NCBI GenBank assembly: GCA_016882165.1
Contig: VHBV01000057.1
Span: forward strand, 1 to 8,147
Reading direction: 5' to 3'
From: Candidatus Pelagibacterales bacterium
GTDB lineage: Bacteria > Pseudomonadota > Alphaproteobacteria > Rickettsiales > UBA1997
Length of the DNA: 8,147 bases
Shown in pieces: positions 1 through 7,918 of this stretch. Below the pieces are notes generated by a model. The model saw only the letters and a list, made by a program, of their open reading frames with translations. It searched no databases and was not told where the DNA came from. Position 1 is the first letter of the stretch; each line of letters opens with the position of its first letter. A program made the translations under genes and the position numbers.

Positions 1-112
1 AAGTGACAGGGGTTTTTTTTGAATATGAAAAACTAAAACTATTTTAGTATAAATTGTTATTCTCATTTTAATTATCAATTGTAGTGAGAATTCAATATTG
101 ATTATTTTAACT

Positions 113-394
113 ATGATGCAAGATTCAGAAAATAAATATCCATTACTATCAAAATTTCTTATTCCTGTAATTTTTTTATATGCTTTATTTTCTCTAGCAA
201 ATTCATTCCATAATGGCTATATAGCTTTACTTCATTTCACAATTGTCATAATTGGAGGAATTTACCTTCTGACGTTATCAGAGATTAAATTTGATTTCTT
301 TAAGGCTAAAATTGCAATTAAAGTAATTATTGCTTTATTATTGATCTGTATCACTTCAACATTACTTCTGATAACAAACTACTTTTCAATTTAG
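113..394 (+). CDS. Possible small membrane protein, unknown function
   Basis: I do not recognise this protein family. The frame is open from base 53, and ATG codons lie at 113 and 116. I chose the ATG at 113 because the upstream TTG at 98 would only add a short hydrophobic tail and has no ribosome binding site; no clear Shine-Dalgarno sequence precedes any candidate start. The product of about 93 residues has three hydrophobic stretches (about residues 11-29, 36-55 and 67-91) separated by short polar linkers, so it would be an inner-membrane protein of three helices if it is made. A Lys/Asp-rich patch, KFDFFKAK, precedes the last helix. It ends 11 bases before the end of recF and converges with it. 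No domain, signal peptide or catalytic motif is visible. Because AT-rich DNA easily yields hydrophobic open frames, its reality is uncertain. Confidence 0.4.
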   Translation: MMQDSENKYPLLSKFLIPVIFLYALFSLANSFHNGYIALLHFTIVIIGGIYLLTLSEIKFDFFKAKIAIKVIIALLLICITSTLLLITNYFSI

Positions 395-405
395 TATTCC
401 AAAAG

Positions 406-1539
406 TTAGATAACTTCAACAAACTCCATTACATCGTTTTCCAAATAGTGCTGTGGAATCAAACTTTTAGATGTTACACTGAAAAAAGTTTGTAAATTAG
501 TCATTTTAATCTCCTCAAACAAATCATTCTTTCTTTTTTCATCTAAATGAGAAACAACTTCATCAAAAATTAATATTGTCGGCTGATTTTTATATATTGC
601 TGAAATTTTTGCTCGTGCCAGGGTAATTGAAATCATAATTGATTTTTGCTCACCAGTTGAAGACTTAGTGGCTAAAACTTTTTTAAGTACAAAAACAGCA
701 TCAAAATCACTACGATGAACCCCAAAATTAGTTTTAAAGTTTTCTAAATCCACTTCACGATTTTCTCTTAACTTCTGCTTATAAAATTCTTCTAATAAAA
801 CAGAGCTTTGTCTCATAACCATCTGCTCAATATCACCTGTAACTTGCAACTGTGTCTTTGGAAAATTTGATGAAAAAGAATTAATCGCTTTGTTAAAAAA
901 ATCAACCGCCTCTATTCGTGCAGAAGCAATTGCAATTCCTGTCTCAACAATTTTATCTTCAATAATATCAAGCCACTTATTGGCAGATTGTTTTTGATTA
1001 TTAAATTTATATTTCTGTAAAATTAGTAACCTTTCTTTCAAAAGCTTTTTATAGTCGTTAATTCGCGAATTATGATTAAAATCAATATCAGCTACTATCT
1101 TATCAAGATAATCTCTTCTTTCACTCTTACCCAGAATAAAAAGAGATTCAATTTGAGGGGTTAGATAAATAACATTTATAAACTGATTTTTCAGTTCGCT
1201 TTGTCTTTTTGAAGTAAGAATCTCTTCATTAATTTGTATGTTTTTTTTCTTCTTTACTTTATCAAAAGAAATACCAACTTTTTCGATAAAGTCGTGATCT
1301 AAAATTTCTGAGTAAATACTGAATTGATTTGCTAAATTTTCATCTTTTGAAAAAAGCATTTCTTCAAAATCAGAACCTCGCAAAGAAGAAAAGCGACCAA
1401 GAAGTGTTATTGATTCTAGGATATTTGTTTTTCCAACACCATTTTCACCAAAAAGACAAACTAGTTTCTTAGAGAAATTTAACTTTTTTTGTGAGAAATT
1501 ACGAAAGTTTGTAAGTAAAATTTTGCTTATTTTAGTCAT
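406..1539 (-). CDS. recF: DNA replication and repair protein RecF
   Basis: RecF is a cytoplasmic SMC-like ATPase that binds gapped DNA and, with RecO and RecR, helps load RecA at single-strand gaps. The 377-residue product is close to the usual length of about 360. It starts MTKISKILLTNFRNF, the standard RecF opening in which a loop residue run precedes the nucleotide site. Walker A is GENGVGKT at residues 31-38. The helical arm region (about 110-220) contains the family stretch YLTPQIESLF and the SERRDYLD element. GVHRSDFD at 273-280 matches the RecF GPHRDD motif. The ABC signature is SSTGEQKS at 293-300, and Walker B with D-loop is ILIFDEVVSHLD at 322-333. All ATPase motifs are intact. It begins 10 bases after dnaN ends, in the same direction, so it is probably translated from the dnaN transcript. 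No clear Shine-Dalgarno sequence is seen. Confidence 0.96.
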   Translation of the reverse strand: MTKISKILLTNFRNFSQKKLNFSKKLVCLFGENGVGKTNILESITLLGRFSSLRGSDFEEMLFSKDENLANQFSIYSEILDHDFIEKVGISFDKVKKKKNIQINEEILTSKRQSELKNQFINVIYLTPQIESLFILGKSERRDYLDKIVADIDFNHNSRINDYKKLLKERLLILQKYKFNNQKQSANKWLDIIEDKIVETGIAIASARIEAVDFFNKAINSFSSNFPKTQLQVTGDIEQMVMRQSSVLLEEFYKQKLRENREVDLENFKTNFGVHRSDFDAVFVLKKVLATKSSTGEQKSIMISITLARAKISAIYKNQPTILIFDEVVSHLDEKRKNDLFEEIKMTNLQTFFSVTSKSLIPQHYLENDVMEFVEVI

Positions 1540-1549
1540 TTAGAAAATT

Positions 1550-2656
1550 CTAAATTCTAACTGGCATTATTACAAAAATTGCATGCATATCTTTTGCTTC
1601 AAGCAGAACTGGCGAGAAACCATCTTTTAACTTCATAATCATTTCCTCTTTATCAATTTGACCAATCACATCAAGGAGGTATCGCGAGTTAAAACCAGTT
1701 TCAATTTTATCGCCAGAATAATTAACGTCTAACTCTTCATAAGCAAAGCTTCCATCATTTGTACTAACTTGTAGATTGATTTTGCCGTTCTCAACAGACA
1801 TTTTCAAAGATCTATGCTTGTCAGTTGCAACTGTTGAAACTCTGTCAACACAGTCAAAAAAAGATTTTTTGTTTACTAAAGCAGTTTGGTTATTATTTTT
1901 AGGCAAAACTTTATCGTAATCTGGAAATTCACCATCAATTAGTTTAGAAACTATAGTGGCTTGTTCAGAAATTATTTTAATTTTAACTCTTGAAACAGAA
2001 ATTTTAATTTTCTTTGAACCATCAATAATTCTTCTGATTTCAGCAACTGATTTTTTGGGTAAAATAACGCCAAATTCTGTGTCTAAATTTTCTGAAGATA
2101 AGTAAGACAAAGCAAGTCTGTGACCATCTGTTGCAACACATCTTAACTCAAAACCACCTTCTCTTTTGGTTGACTGCAAAAATAATCCGTTCAAATAGTA
2201 GCGCGTTTCATCATTAGAAATAGCAAAACGAGTTTTATCAATCATTTTTGCGAGCTTTTCTGCATCAACTTCAATCTCTTTTCCTAACTCACCTTCTGAA
2301 AGATTCGGGAATTCAGAAGCATCAATGCAAGGCAAGCTGTACTTAGATTTACCTGACTTAATTTGCAAAATTGTTTGACTTTCTTGAGAAATCATAATTT
2401 TTGCTGAGTCAGGAATTTTTCTTACAATGTCAAAGAACATTTGCGCTGGAACTGTTGTTGATCCACCATTCTTGATATCAGCTTCAAAACTTGTTGTCAC
2501 AACAATATCCATATCAGTTGCAGCCATAGCAACTTTATCATCCAAAACTTCAATTTTAATGTTTTGCAAAACTGGAATAGTATTCTTTTTCTCAACTGCA
2601 CCATTAACACTGGAAATTGCTTTAAGCAAAACTGGTTTTGATACTTCAAATTGCAT
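1550..2656 (-). CDS. dnaN: DNA polymerase III beta subunit (sliding clamp)
   Basis: This is the ring-shaped processivity clamp, which dimerises around DNA and tethers polymerase III and repair enzymes in the cytoplasm. The 368-residue length is typical and covers three clamp folds, roughly residues 1-120, 128-248 and 250-368. Visible family marks are NTIPVLQNI (25-33), ETRYYLNG (150-157), ATDGHRLA (175-182), DGEFPDYDKVLP (241-252), SRYLLD (324-329) and the C-terminal MPVRI, which forms part of the pocket that binds clamp-binding peptides. ETRYYLNG is a common form in Alphaproteobacteria. The ATG at the family-typical position was chosen, giving MQFEVSK. recF follows after 10 bases. Upstream are 179 bases of very AT-rich spacer where I cannot assign a promoter with confidence. 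dnaA is not adjacent, unlike the classic dnaA-dnaN-recF order. Confidence 0.97.
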   Translation of the reverse strand: MQFEVSKPVLLKAISSVNGAVEKKNTIPVLQNIKIEVLDDKVAMAATDMDIVVTTSFEADIKNGGSTTVPAQMFFDIVRKIPDSAKIMISQESQTILQIKSGKSKYSLPCIDASEFPNLSEGELGKEIEVDAEKLAKMIDKTRFAISNDETRYYLNGLFLQSTKREGGFELRCVATDGHRLALSYLSSENLDTEFGVILPKKSVAEIRRIIDGSKKIKISVSRVKIKIISEQATIVSKLIDGEFPDYDKVLPKNNNQTALVNKKSFFDCVDRVSTVATDKHRSLKMSVENGKINLQVSTNDGSFAYEELDVNYSGDKIETGFNSRYLLDVIGQIDKEEMIMKLKDGFSPVLLEAKDMHAIFVIMPVRI

Positions 2657-2835
2657 AGAATTAAATGATTTTATTTGTGAAAAATTTTCGATAAATTTAG
2701 TCTTAATTTAGCTTAAATTCAACTTTTATTTAAAGATTTATAATAAATTAAAGTTAGCTAAACTATTTTCTTTAATATAGCTCTATTTAAAGGTTATAGA
2801 ATTTTAATTTGGCACTAACTTACCTAAAAATAATT

Positions 2836-4632
2836 TTAGAAAAATCCAAACTGCGTTCCAATATCAAAATAAATCGCCATATTTTCTTTTCGATTATCAA
2901 GCAAATACTGTGATTTTGACAAAACCCAAGCACAAGTAAGCGATGTAGTAAACTTAGAGTTATCAAAACCAGCGCTAAATCCAGAACTAGAAACTCTTCC
3001 AGAATCTTTGCCATATGATGATTTGACAAAACCATAATCGTAAAAAGGAGTGATAGAAATGTAATTAACAACATTTGCAAAACTTCCAAGATATTCTTCT
3101 TTAACTAATAAATCAGAGACTTTGCGCAAATTAAAAGTTATCTCGTTTTTAATATTATAACCAGAATCATTAGATATTGAACCATTTCTTAAACCACGCA
3201 CCGTATAAAAGCCGCCGACTGAAAATTGATCAATTCCATAAAGTTTTTGCTTAGATAATTGACTATCAAAACTTAAATTATAAACCGAATTTTCTAAATA
3301 TGGGATTGTAAGTTTGCGACTATAATTTGCATGAAGCTTAAACATTTCAAATTCAGCATGAGCATCTTTTGCAGCGATTGTTTTTGGGTCTTTTCTGGCA
3401 TCCAAAAGATTAATCGATTTACTGTAAGTTGGTTTTAAGTATAAGCTTGAATTGTTAAAAAAAGCTGAATTAACAATTGAAAAAGAAGCAATTGAAGCTT
3501 TTCTACTACTAGCATCTATTTTTTGATCATTCGAGAAGTTTTGATTATATCTTCTGGTAATATCAAAGTTAGAGTTAATTTTTAATCTTTTTGATTTGAT
3601 AATATTGCTATTCAAAGCTGCAAAACTTGTTGAAGTATGACCATCTGATTTGGAAAAGTTATCATTACCGCTTCTAAAAAAATAGGAACTTTTAGAATAA
3701 TTCAAGCTTAAAATATGCCTACCGAAAGGAACCGAAAAATTACTATTCAAACTATCGCTACGATTTGTTTTGCGATGAGAATCAAAATTATTACCAGTTT
3801 TGCTAATATTAAAATTATCGTTTATATGAAATAAATTATCTTGGCTTAATGCAATTGTATTTTTATATCTTCCAGAAATATCGCTGCCTTTTGAGTCGTA
3901 AGAAAGATTAACTCTAGTTCTTTTTTGTGGATTATTTTCTATGGCTACAATCGAACTGTTTTCCATATTGCCTGGCAAAATTTTAGCCACTGCATTATTC
4001 GATCCCAACCTATTTATTTGATCAATTCCACGATCTATTTTTTCTATATTTAGAATTTCTTTTTCATCATCAAATCCAAAAACAAAAATTTTCTGACTTT
4101 TATCAAAAAAACCATCGTCATTAAAGGTTATCTTTTCTAAATAAGTTTCATGAATATTAATCTGTAAAACTCCACTCTCTAAAGTTTGAGCAGGAATTTC
4201 AACTCTTGAGGTTAAAAAACCTTTATTAACCAAATAATCACCAACTTTCTTTCCAATTTCTGATACTTGAGAAATTGTTAAACATTTTCCTAGATATGAT
4301 TCTGTTAAAGATTTTGCTTGGCGATTTGATAAGATTTTATTAGCAGAGAATCTAATTTGACTAATTCTAAAACATTGTATTTGGCTTAAATTCTGAATAA
4401 CTTTTCCATCATTTTGACTAAGCTCTTTTTCTACTTCTTCCTTTTCCAGTGATTCAAATTCTATACGATCTTTTTCTAATTGTCTCAACTCGGCTTTTTG
4501 TTCCATTGCGCGATCAAATTGCCTTTGGCTTTGTATAGCCTGATTTTGCAGATCTATATTATCGCCTTGTGCCATCGCAAATGAGCAATTGAAAAGCAAA
4601 ATCAAAAGAACTGTGGTGAATATTCTTTTCAT
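2836..4632 (-). CDS. Two-partner secretion outer-membrane transporter, ShlB/FhaC/HecB family (TpsB)
   Basis: TpsB proteins are Omp85-superfamily 16-strand barrels that export one large beta-helical TpsA protein, usually an adhesin, haemolysin or contact-dependent toxin. The 598-residue product has a Sec signal peptide, MKRIFTTVLLILLFNCSFAMA, with cleavage likely before Gln22. A charged Gln/Glu-rich helical stretch (about 25-75) corresponds to the plug helix and linker of FhaC. POTRA1 (about 86-162) opens CFRISQIRF and carries the Cys87/Cys117 pair often seen in ShlB-type POTRA domains. POTRA2 covers about 163-235, with IDRGIDQINRL at its helix. The barrel runs from about 237 to the end. The L6-loop motif lies in GIDQFSVGGFYTVRG (466-480), and the chain ends with Phe598, as barrel proteins normally do. 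It starts 84 bases after ftsH ends. No TpsA gene is in the window, so the substrate is unknown. No Shine-Dalgarno sequence is evident. Confidence 0.9.
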   Translation of the reverse strand: MKRIFTTVLLILLFNCSFAMAQGDNIDLQNQAIQSQRQFDRAMEQKAELRQLEKDRIEFESLEKEEVEKELSQNDGKVIQNLSQIQCFRISQIRFSANKILSNRQAKSLTESYLGKCLTISQVSEIGKKVGDYLVNKGFLTSRVEIPAQTLESGVLQINIHETYLEKITFNDDGFFDKSQKIFVFGFDDEKEILNIEKIDRGIDQINRLGSNNAVAKILPGNMENSSIVAIENNPQKRTRVNLSYDSKGSDISGRYKNTIALSQDNLFHINDNFNISKTGNNFDSHRKTNRSDSLNSNFSVPFGRHILSLNYSKSSYFFRSGNDNFSKSDGHTSTSFAALNSNIIKSKRLKINSNFDITRRYNQNFSNDQKIDASSRKASIASFSIVNSAFFNNSSLYLKPTYSKSINLLDARKDPKTIAAKDAHAEFEMFKLHANYSRKLTIPYLENSVYNLSFDSQLSKQKLYGIDQFSVGGFYTVRGLRNGSISNDSGYNIKNEITFNLRKVSDLLVKEEYLGSFANVVNYISITPFYDYGFVKSSYGKDSGRVSSSGFSAGFDNSKFTTSLTCAWVLSKSQYLLDNRKENMAIYFDIGTQFGFF

Positions 4633-4716
4633 AAAAATTAAGTGATGTTCTTAAATTATCTTTTTAATAGGAAATTACTTTTATATTTATCATTTAAATT
4701 AAAATTTGATAAAAAC

Positions 4717-6564
4717 CTAAGCAATATTAGAAATAAAACTACCCCCAGAAATTCCTTTCTCAGCAGCTGATCTTCTGATACCGTTGCCAGCAAGTAATTC
4801 TTTAATTTCCTCTCCGCTCAAGGTTTCATACTCAAGCAATGATTTTGCTAGTTTTTCTAAATCATCTTTCTTTTCTATTAAAATATTTTTGGCTTTTTGC
4901 AATGCACCATCAACAATTTTTCTGGTTTCAGCGTCAATCAACTTTGCTGTTTCTTCTGAAAAATCTTTTTGAGCTGAATAATATTTAGAATTTTCATCTT
5001 GACCATAATCAACTGGACCTATTGCATCATTTAAACCCCATCGAGTTATCATACTACGCGCCATGTTTGTTGCTTGCGTGATATCAGAAGATGCTCCTGT
5101 TGTAACTAAATCATAACCAAAGATCAACTCTTCAGCTGCACGTCCACCCATTGCAACAACTAAATCATCATATAATTTAGCTCTAGTGACCGAGAATCTG
5201 TCTTTTTCTGGTAAACGCATAACAAGCCCCAAAGCTCTTCCTCTTGGAATAATTGTAGCTTTATGAATTGGATCAGAATGTTTGCAGTTAATAGCAGTAA
5301 TTGCGTGCCCTGCTTCATGATAAGCTGTTAATTCTTTTTCTTCTCTTTGCATAATCATACTTTTTCTTTCTGGCCCCATCATAATTTTATCTTTTGCTTC
5401 TTCCAAATCCTTCATGGTTACCATTTTTTGATTATGTCTTGCGGCCATTAAAGCTCCTTCATTAATCAAATTTGCTAAGTCTGCGCCAGCAAAACCAGGA
5501 GTTCCACGAGCAATTGATTTAATATCAACATCAGCAGCAGCAGCAATTTTTTTAATATGAACATTAAGAATTTGCTCTCTTCCAACAATATCCGGATTTG
5601 GCACTACAACTTGACGATCAAATCTTCCTGGACGAAGTAAAGCACGATCTAAAACGTCCGGCCTATTAGTTGCCGCTATAATTACCACACCTTCATTTTC
5701 AGAAAAACCGTCCATTTCAACCAAAAGTTGGTTTAAAGTTTGCTCTCTTTCATCATTACCACCACCAACACCACTTCCTCTATGACGCCCTACCGCATCA
5801 ATCTCATCAATAAAAACAATGCACGGAGCAGATTTCTTTGCTTGCTCAAACATATCACGAACACGACTTGCACCAACACCAACAAACATTTCGACAAAGT
5901 CAGAACCAGAAATTGAAAAGAATGGAACACCAGCTTCTCCTGCAATTGCACGAGCCAATAATGTTTTTCCTGTTCCTGGAGATCCAATCAACAAACAGCC
6001 TCTTGGAATCTTTGCACCAACTTCCGTGTATTTTTTGGCATCTTTCAAAAAATCAACAATTTCACTAAGCTCTTGCTTTGCCTCATCAATTCCGGCAACA
6101 TCGTTAAAAGTTATCTTGGCTTTATTCTCTTGTAGAAGCTTTGCTCTTGACTTGCCAAACCCCATAGCACGGTTTCCACTTGCAGACATCCCTTTAGCAA
6201 AAAATATCCATAAAGCAATCATTAAAACAAATGGAAGAAAGCTTAAAATTCCACCGATTATTTTTTCAGATTTACTAACCAAAGGTAACGCAGTAATATC
6301 CACGCCTTTTTCTTGTAGTCTTTCAACTAAATTCGGGTACTCTGGTAAGTAGGTATAAAATTGTGAACCATCTTTTAGCGTTCCATAAAGATCACTTCCT
6401 TTAATATCAACATGAACAACTTCAGCAGCATCTACTTTATTCATAAATTCACTGAAAGGAACTTTCTTACCATTCAATGCACCTTCATCAAGTAGATTAG
6501 AAACTATAATGACTATGGCAAAAATTGACAACCAGGTGAAAAGATTTTTTTTAGAATTATTCAT
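4717..6564 (-). CDS. ftsH: ATP-dependent zinc metalloprotease FtsH
   Basis: FtsH is a hexameric inner-membrane AAA+ protease that degrades misassembled membrane proteins and short-lived regulators. The 615-residue product has the full architecture. It has a transmembrane helix at about 8-23, a periplasmic domain at about 25-103 and a second helix at about 104-123. The AAA module has Walker A GSPGTGKT (194-201), pore-loop Phe227 in MFVGVGA, Walker B IVFIDEID (249-256) and the second region of homology with Arg311 and Arg314 as arginine fingers. The M41 protease domain has the zinc site HEAGH (416-420, catalytic Glu417) and the probable third ligand Asp494 in TTGASSDIT. The C-terminal tail (about 595-615) is Gly/Ser-rich and short. 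All catalytic residues are present, so it should be active. Similarity is strongest to alphaproteobacterial FtsH. A candidate promoter lies just upstream (6596-6623). Confidence 0.98.
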   Translation of the reverse strand: MNNSKKNLFTWLSIFAIVIIVSNLLDEGALNGKKVPFSEFMNKVDAAEVVHVDIKGSDLYGTLKDGSQFYTYLPEYPNLVERLQEKGVDITALPLVSKSEKIIGGILSFLPFVLMIALWIFFAKGMSASGNRAMGFGKSRAKLLQENKAKITFNDVAGIDEAKQELSEIVDFLKDAKKYTEVGAKIPRGCLLIGSPGTGKTLLARAIAGEAGVPFFSISGSDFVEMFVGVGASRVRDMFEQAKKSAPCIVFIDEIDAVGRHRGSGVGGGNDEREQTLNQLLVEMDGFSENEGVVIIAATNRPDVLDRALLRPGRFDRQVVVPNPDIVGREQILNVHIKKIAAAADVDIKSIARGTPGFAGADLANLINEGALMAARHNQKMVTMKDLEEAKDKIMMGPERKSMIMQREEKELTAYHEAGHAITAINCKHSDPIHKATIIPRGRALGLVMRLPEKDRFSVTRAKLYDDLVVAMGGRAAEELIFGYDLVTTGASSDITQATNMARSMITRWGLNDAIGPVDYGQDENSKYYSAQKDFSEETAKLIDAETRKIVDGALQKAKNILIEKKDDLEKLAKSLLEYETLSGEEIKELLAGNGIRRSAAEKGISGGSFISNIA

Positions 6565-6595
6565 TTATGTAAAAAATTATTTAGAGTTATCTTTT

Positions 6596-6623
6596 AATAT
6601 AGTAGTTTTAATCAATCCTTCAA
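6596..6623 (-). promoter_or_regulatory. Candidate ftsH promoter, housekeeping or heat-shock (RpoH-like)
   Basis: Read on the minus strand, a -35 element TTGAAG (6623-6618) and a -10 element TATATT (6601-6596) are separated by 16 bases. Transcription would start near 6589 and give a leader of about 25 bases before the ftsH ATG. The wider boxes, CCTTGAAG and CTACTATATT, also resemble RpoH promoters, whose -35 core is CTTGAA. This would fit a gene that is heat-shock induced in many bacteria. The match to either sigma factor is by eye. In such AT-rich DNA the -10 box alone means little, but the -35 is more specific. Confidence 0.5.
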
Positions 6624-6627
6624 GGAT
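6615..6627. repeat. 13-base inverted repeat overlapping the ftsH -35 box
   Basis: The sequence ATCCTTCAAGGAT has perfect 6-base arms (ATCCTT and AAGGAT) around a single central base. It is centred on the proposed -35 element of ftsH. This could be an operator half-site pair for a dimeric repressor or activator. It could also be chance, since the CTTGAA box supplies part of the symmetry. No second copy is visible in the window. Confidence 0.4.
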
Positions 6628-6889
6628 ATATAAGAAATAAATCTTAGTTAAATCGAAATTATTAAATGCAGAGTTATTCACTTCAATATTAAATTTAATA
6701 AAATAATTTATAAAAAGACTTTCTATTTTTCTAACAAAAAGTCATCTGCAAACTCATTAAAATTTTAAGTTTTTATTCTGAAAAAAAACATCACTAAACT
6801 AGTTAAGAAAATACTTTGTATCTGATGCAAATTTATTAATTTATATTAAATTTTTTTACTTTTTATTTATTTCAATAAATCAATACTCA

Positions 6890-7768
6890 ATGCAACATAT
6901 TAGATTTAAAAAAGCATTCTCTTTAATTGAACTTTCAATTACAATTCTAGTAATTGGCGGTTGCCGGAGTTATCTCTGGAAATAATCTTGTTTACAAATT
7001 TAAACTCTCAACAGCAAGAACTTTTACTCAAAGTTCTCCCGTCTCTTCAATAAAAGATCTATCACTTTGGTTAGATGCAACTGCAGAAAATGCGATTACT
7101 GCAAGCGAAGCCCAAAATAACTCTACAATTTCAAGTTAGATTGATACAAATCCTCAACTAAATTATAAAAAGGCTTTTACACAATCTAATACTAATAATA
7201 AGCCAAAATATAAAGAAAATGGTATTAATGGATTACCAGCAATTAACTTCTATTGGACCTCTCCTCACACCAAGTTTCTGAATAGAACCAACACTTTTGT
7301 CAATGATTTCTCAGGTCATGATCAAGTTACCATATTTCTTATTTTAAAGGGCGGCAATTATACTTTACCTCATATATTTAGTTTTGGGCACCTTCAAATG
7401 GTTCCGGTAGATTCAATATCCATCCTTTTTACAACTATGTAACCTATTTTGATTTTGGAGGAGGAGCTTCCAGAGTACAATATTCAGTTGGATCAACTTC
7501 AAAATATCTATACCAACCCATGTTGATGACTTTCAAAAAATCCAATACTGGTAACGCAACTCAAACTATAGCTTTTAATAGTAATATTGTTGCTACATGC
7601 TCATCCTGCATTGGTGTACTAGATGTTACAACTTCAGCAGATTTGAGTATTGGTATTGCTTTTGATGGATTACTTGGTGAGGCCATATTTTTCAACAGAT
7701 CTTTAGATTCTAAAGAAACAAGTGATATTGAAAAATATTTAAAAACTAAGTGGAGTATAATTGATTAA
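6890..7768 (+). pseudogene. Degraded pilin-like protein with LamG/concanavalin-like domain
   Basis: The ancestral gene would encode about 290 residues. It begins MQHIRFKKAFSLIELSITIL, a prepilin cleavage/methylation signal in which cleavage falls between Ala9 and Phe10 and Glu14 is the conserved Glu5 of mature pilins. A LamG-like domain follows, recognisable by LSLWLDA, ENGINGLPAINF and the closing GLLGEAIFFNRSLDSKE followed by IEKYLKTKWSI. Three lesions break it. The start frame shifts near 6956-6962 and otherwise stops at 6983. An in-frame TAG lies at 7137-7139, in ISS-stop-IDTN, where relatives of this domain usually have Trp. A one-base loss in the GGG at 7386-7388 requires a shift to the frame that ends at 7766-7768; without it translation stops at 7440. 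The protein would have been exported through a type IV pilus or type II secretion machinery. Family assignment is from motifs only. Confidence 0.85.
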
Positions 7769-7918
7769 ACTATTTATAAAATTTTGTTCTTTTAAACTCA
7801 GAGAATTATGATTAAATTTTACAATAACTTTAAACTTATACAACTTTAAAAAGTAATGCGATGCTTAGATAAGAGAATGATCTTAAAAGAAACAATTAAT
7901 CTATAAAAAAACCCATAA

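Larger units (their letters stand above)
6565..6889. other. 325-base divergent intergenic spacer
   Basis: This very AT-rich spacer separates the ftsH start (leftward) from the pilin-LamG pseudogene start (rightward). Apart from the ftsH promoter and its inverted repeat, I see only a weak 6-base stem (GACTTT at 6717-6722 with AAAGTC at 6738-6743, 15-base loop) and a palindromic AACTAGTT at 6797-6804. I cannot identify a convincing promoter for the pseudogene, nor any RNA gene or coding frame. Confidence 0.7.

Noticed and set aside
13..20. T-run at the left edge as a rho-independent terminator.
   Set aside because: There is too little sequence before it to see a stem.
403..416. Palindrome AAGTTA-GA-TAACTT over the recF stop, as a terminator.
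   Set aside because: The two-base loop leaves at most a 5-base AT-rich stem, and the minus-strand run after it is only TTTTGG, so it is too weak to call.
2427..2711. Open frame of 94 codons on the plus strand over the start of dnaN.
   Set aside because: It is antisense to conserved clamp sequence, with no domain and no start signals.
2657..2835. Promoter for dnaN in the spacer upstream.
   Set aside because: Several TATAAT-like boxes occur by AT content, but none has a convincing -35 at 16-18 bases. I could not choose one.
2824..2839. CTAAAA/TTTTAG hairpin at the end of the TPS gene, as a terminator.
   Set aside because: The stem is almost all A-T and no T-run follows on the minus strand.
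5819..6352. Long open frame (177 codons) on the plus strand opposite ftsH.
   Set aside because: It lies entirely antisense to the conserved AAA region of ftsH and shows no recognisable motif. It is best explained by codon bias of the real gene.
6954..7139. Separate short gene starting at TTG 6954.
   Set aside because: Its sequence is the continuation of the frameshifted pilin-like gene, and the TTG lies inside the prepilin helix of the upstream frame.
7520..7768. Independent 82-residue gene starting at ATG 7520.
   Set aside because: The same frame continues upstream to 7388 with LamG-like sequence, so it is the 3' part of the pseudogene.
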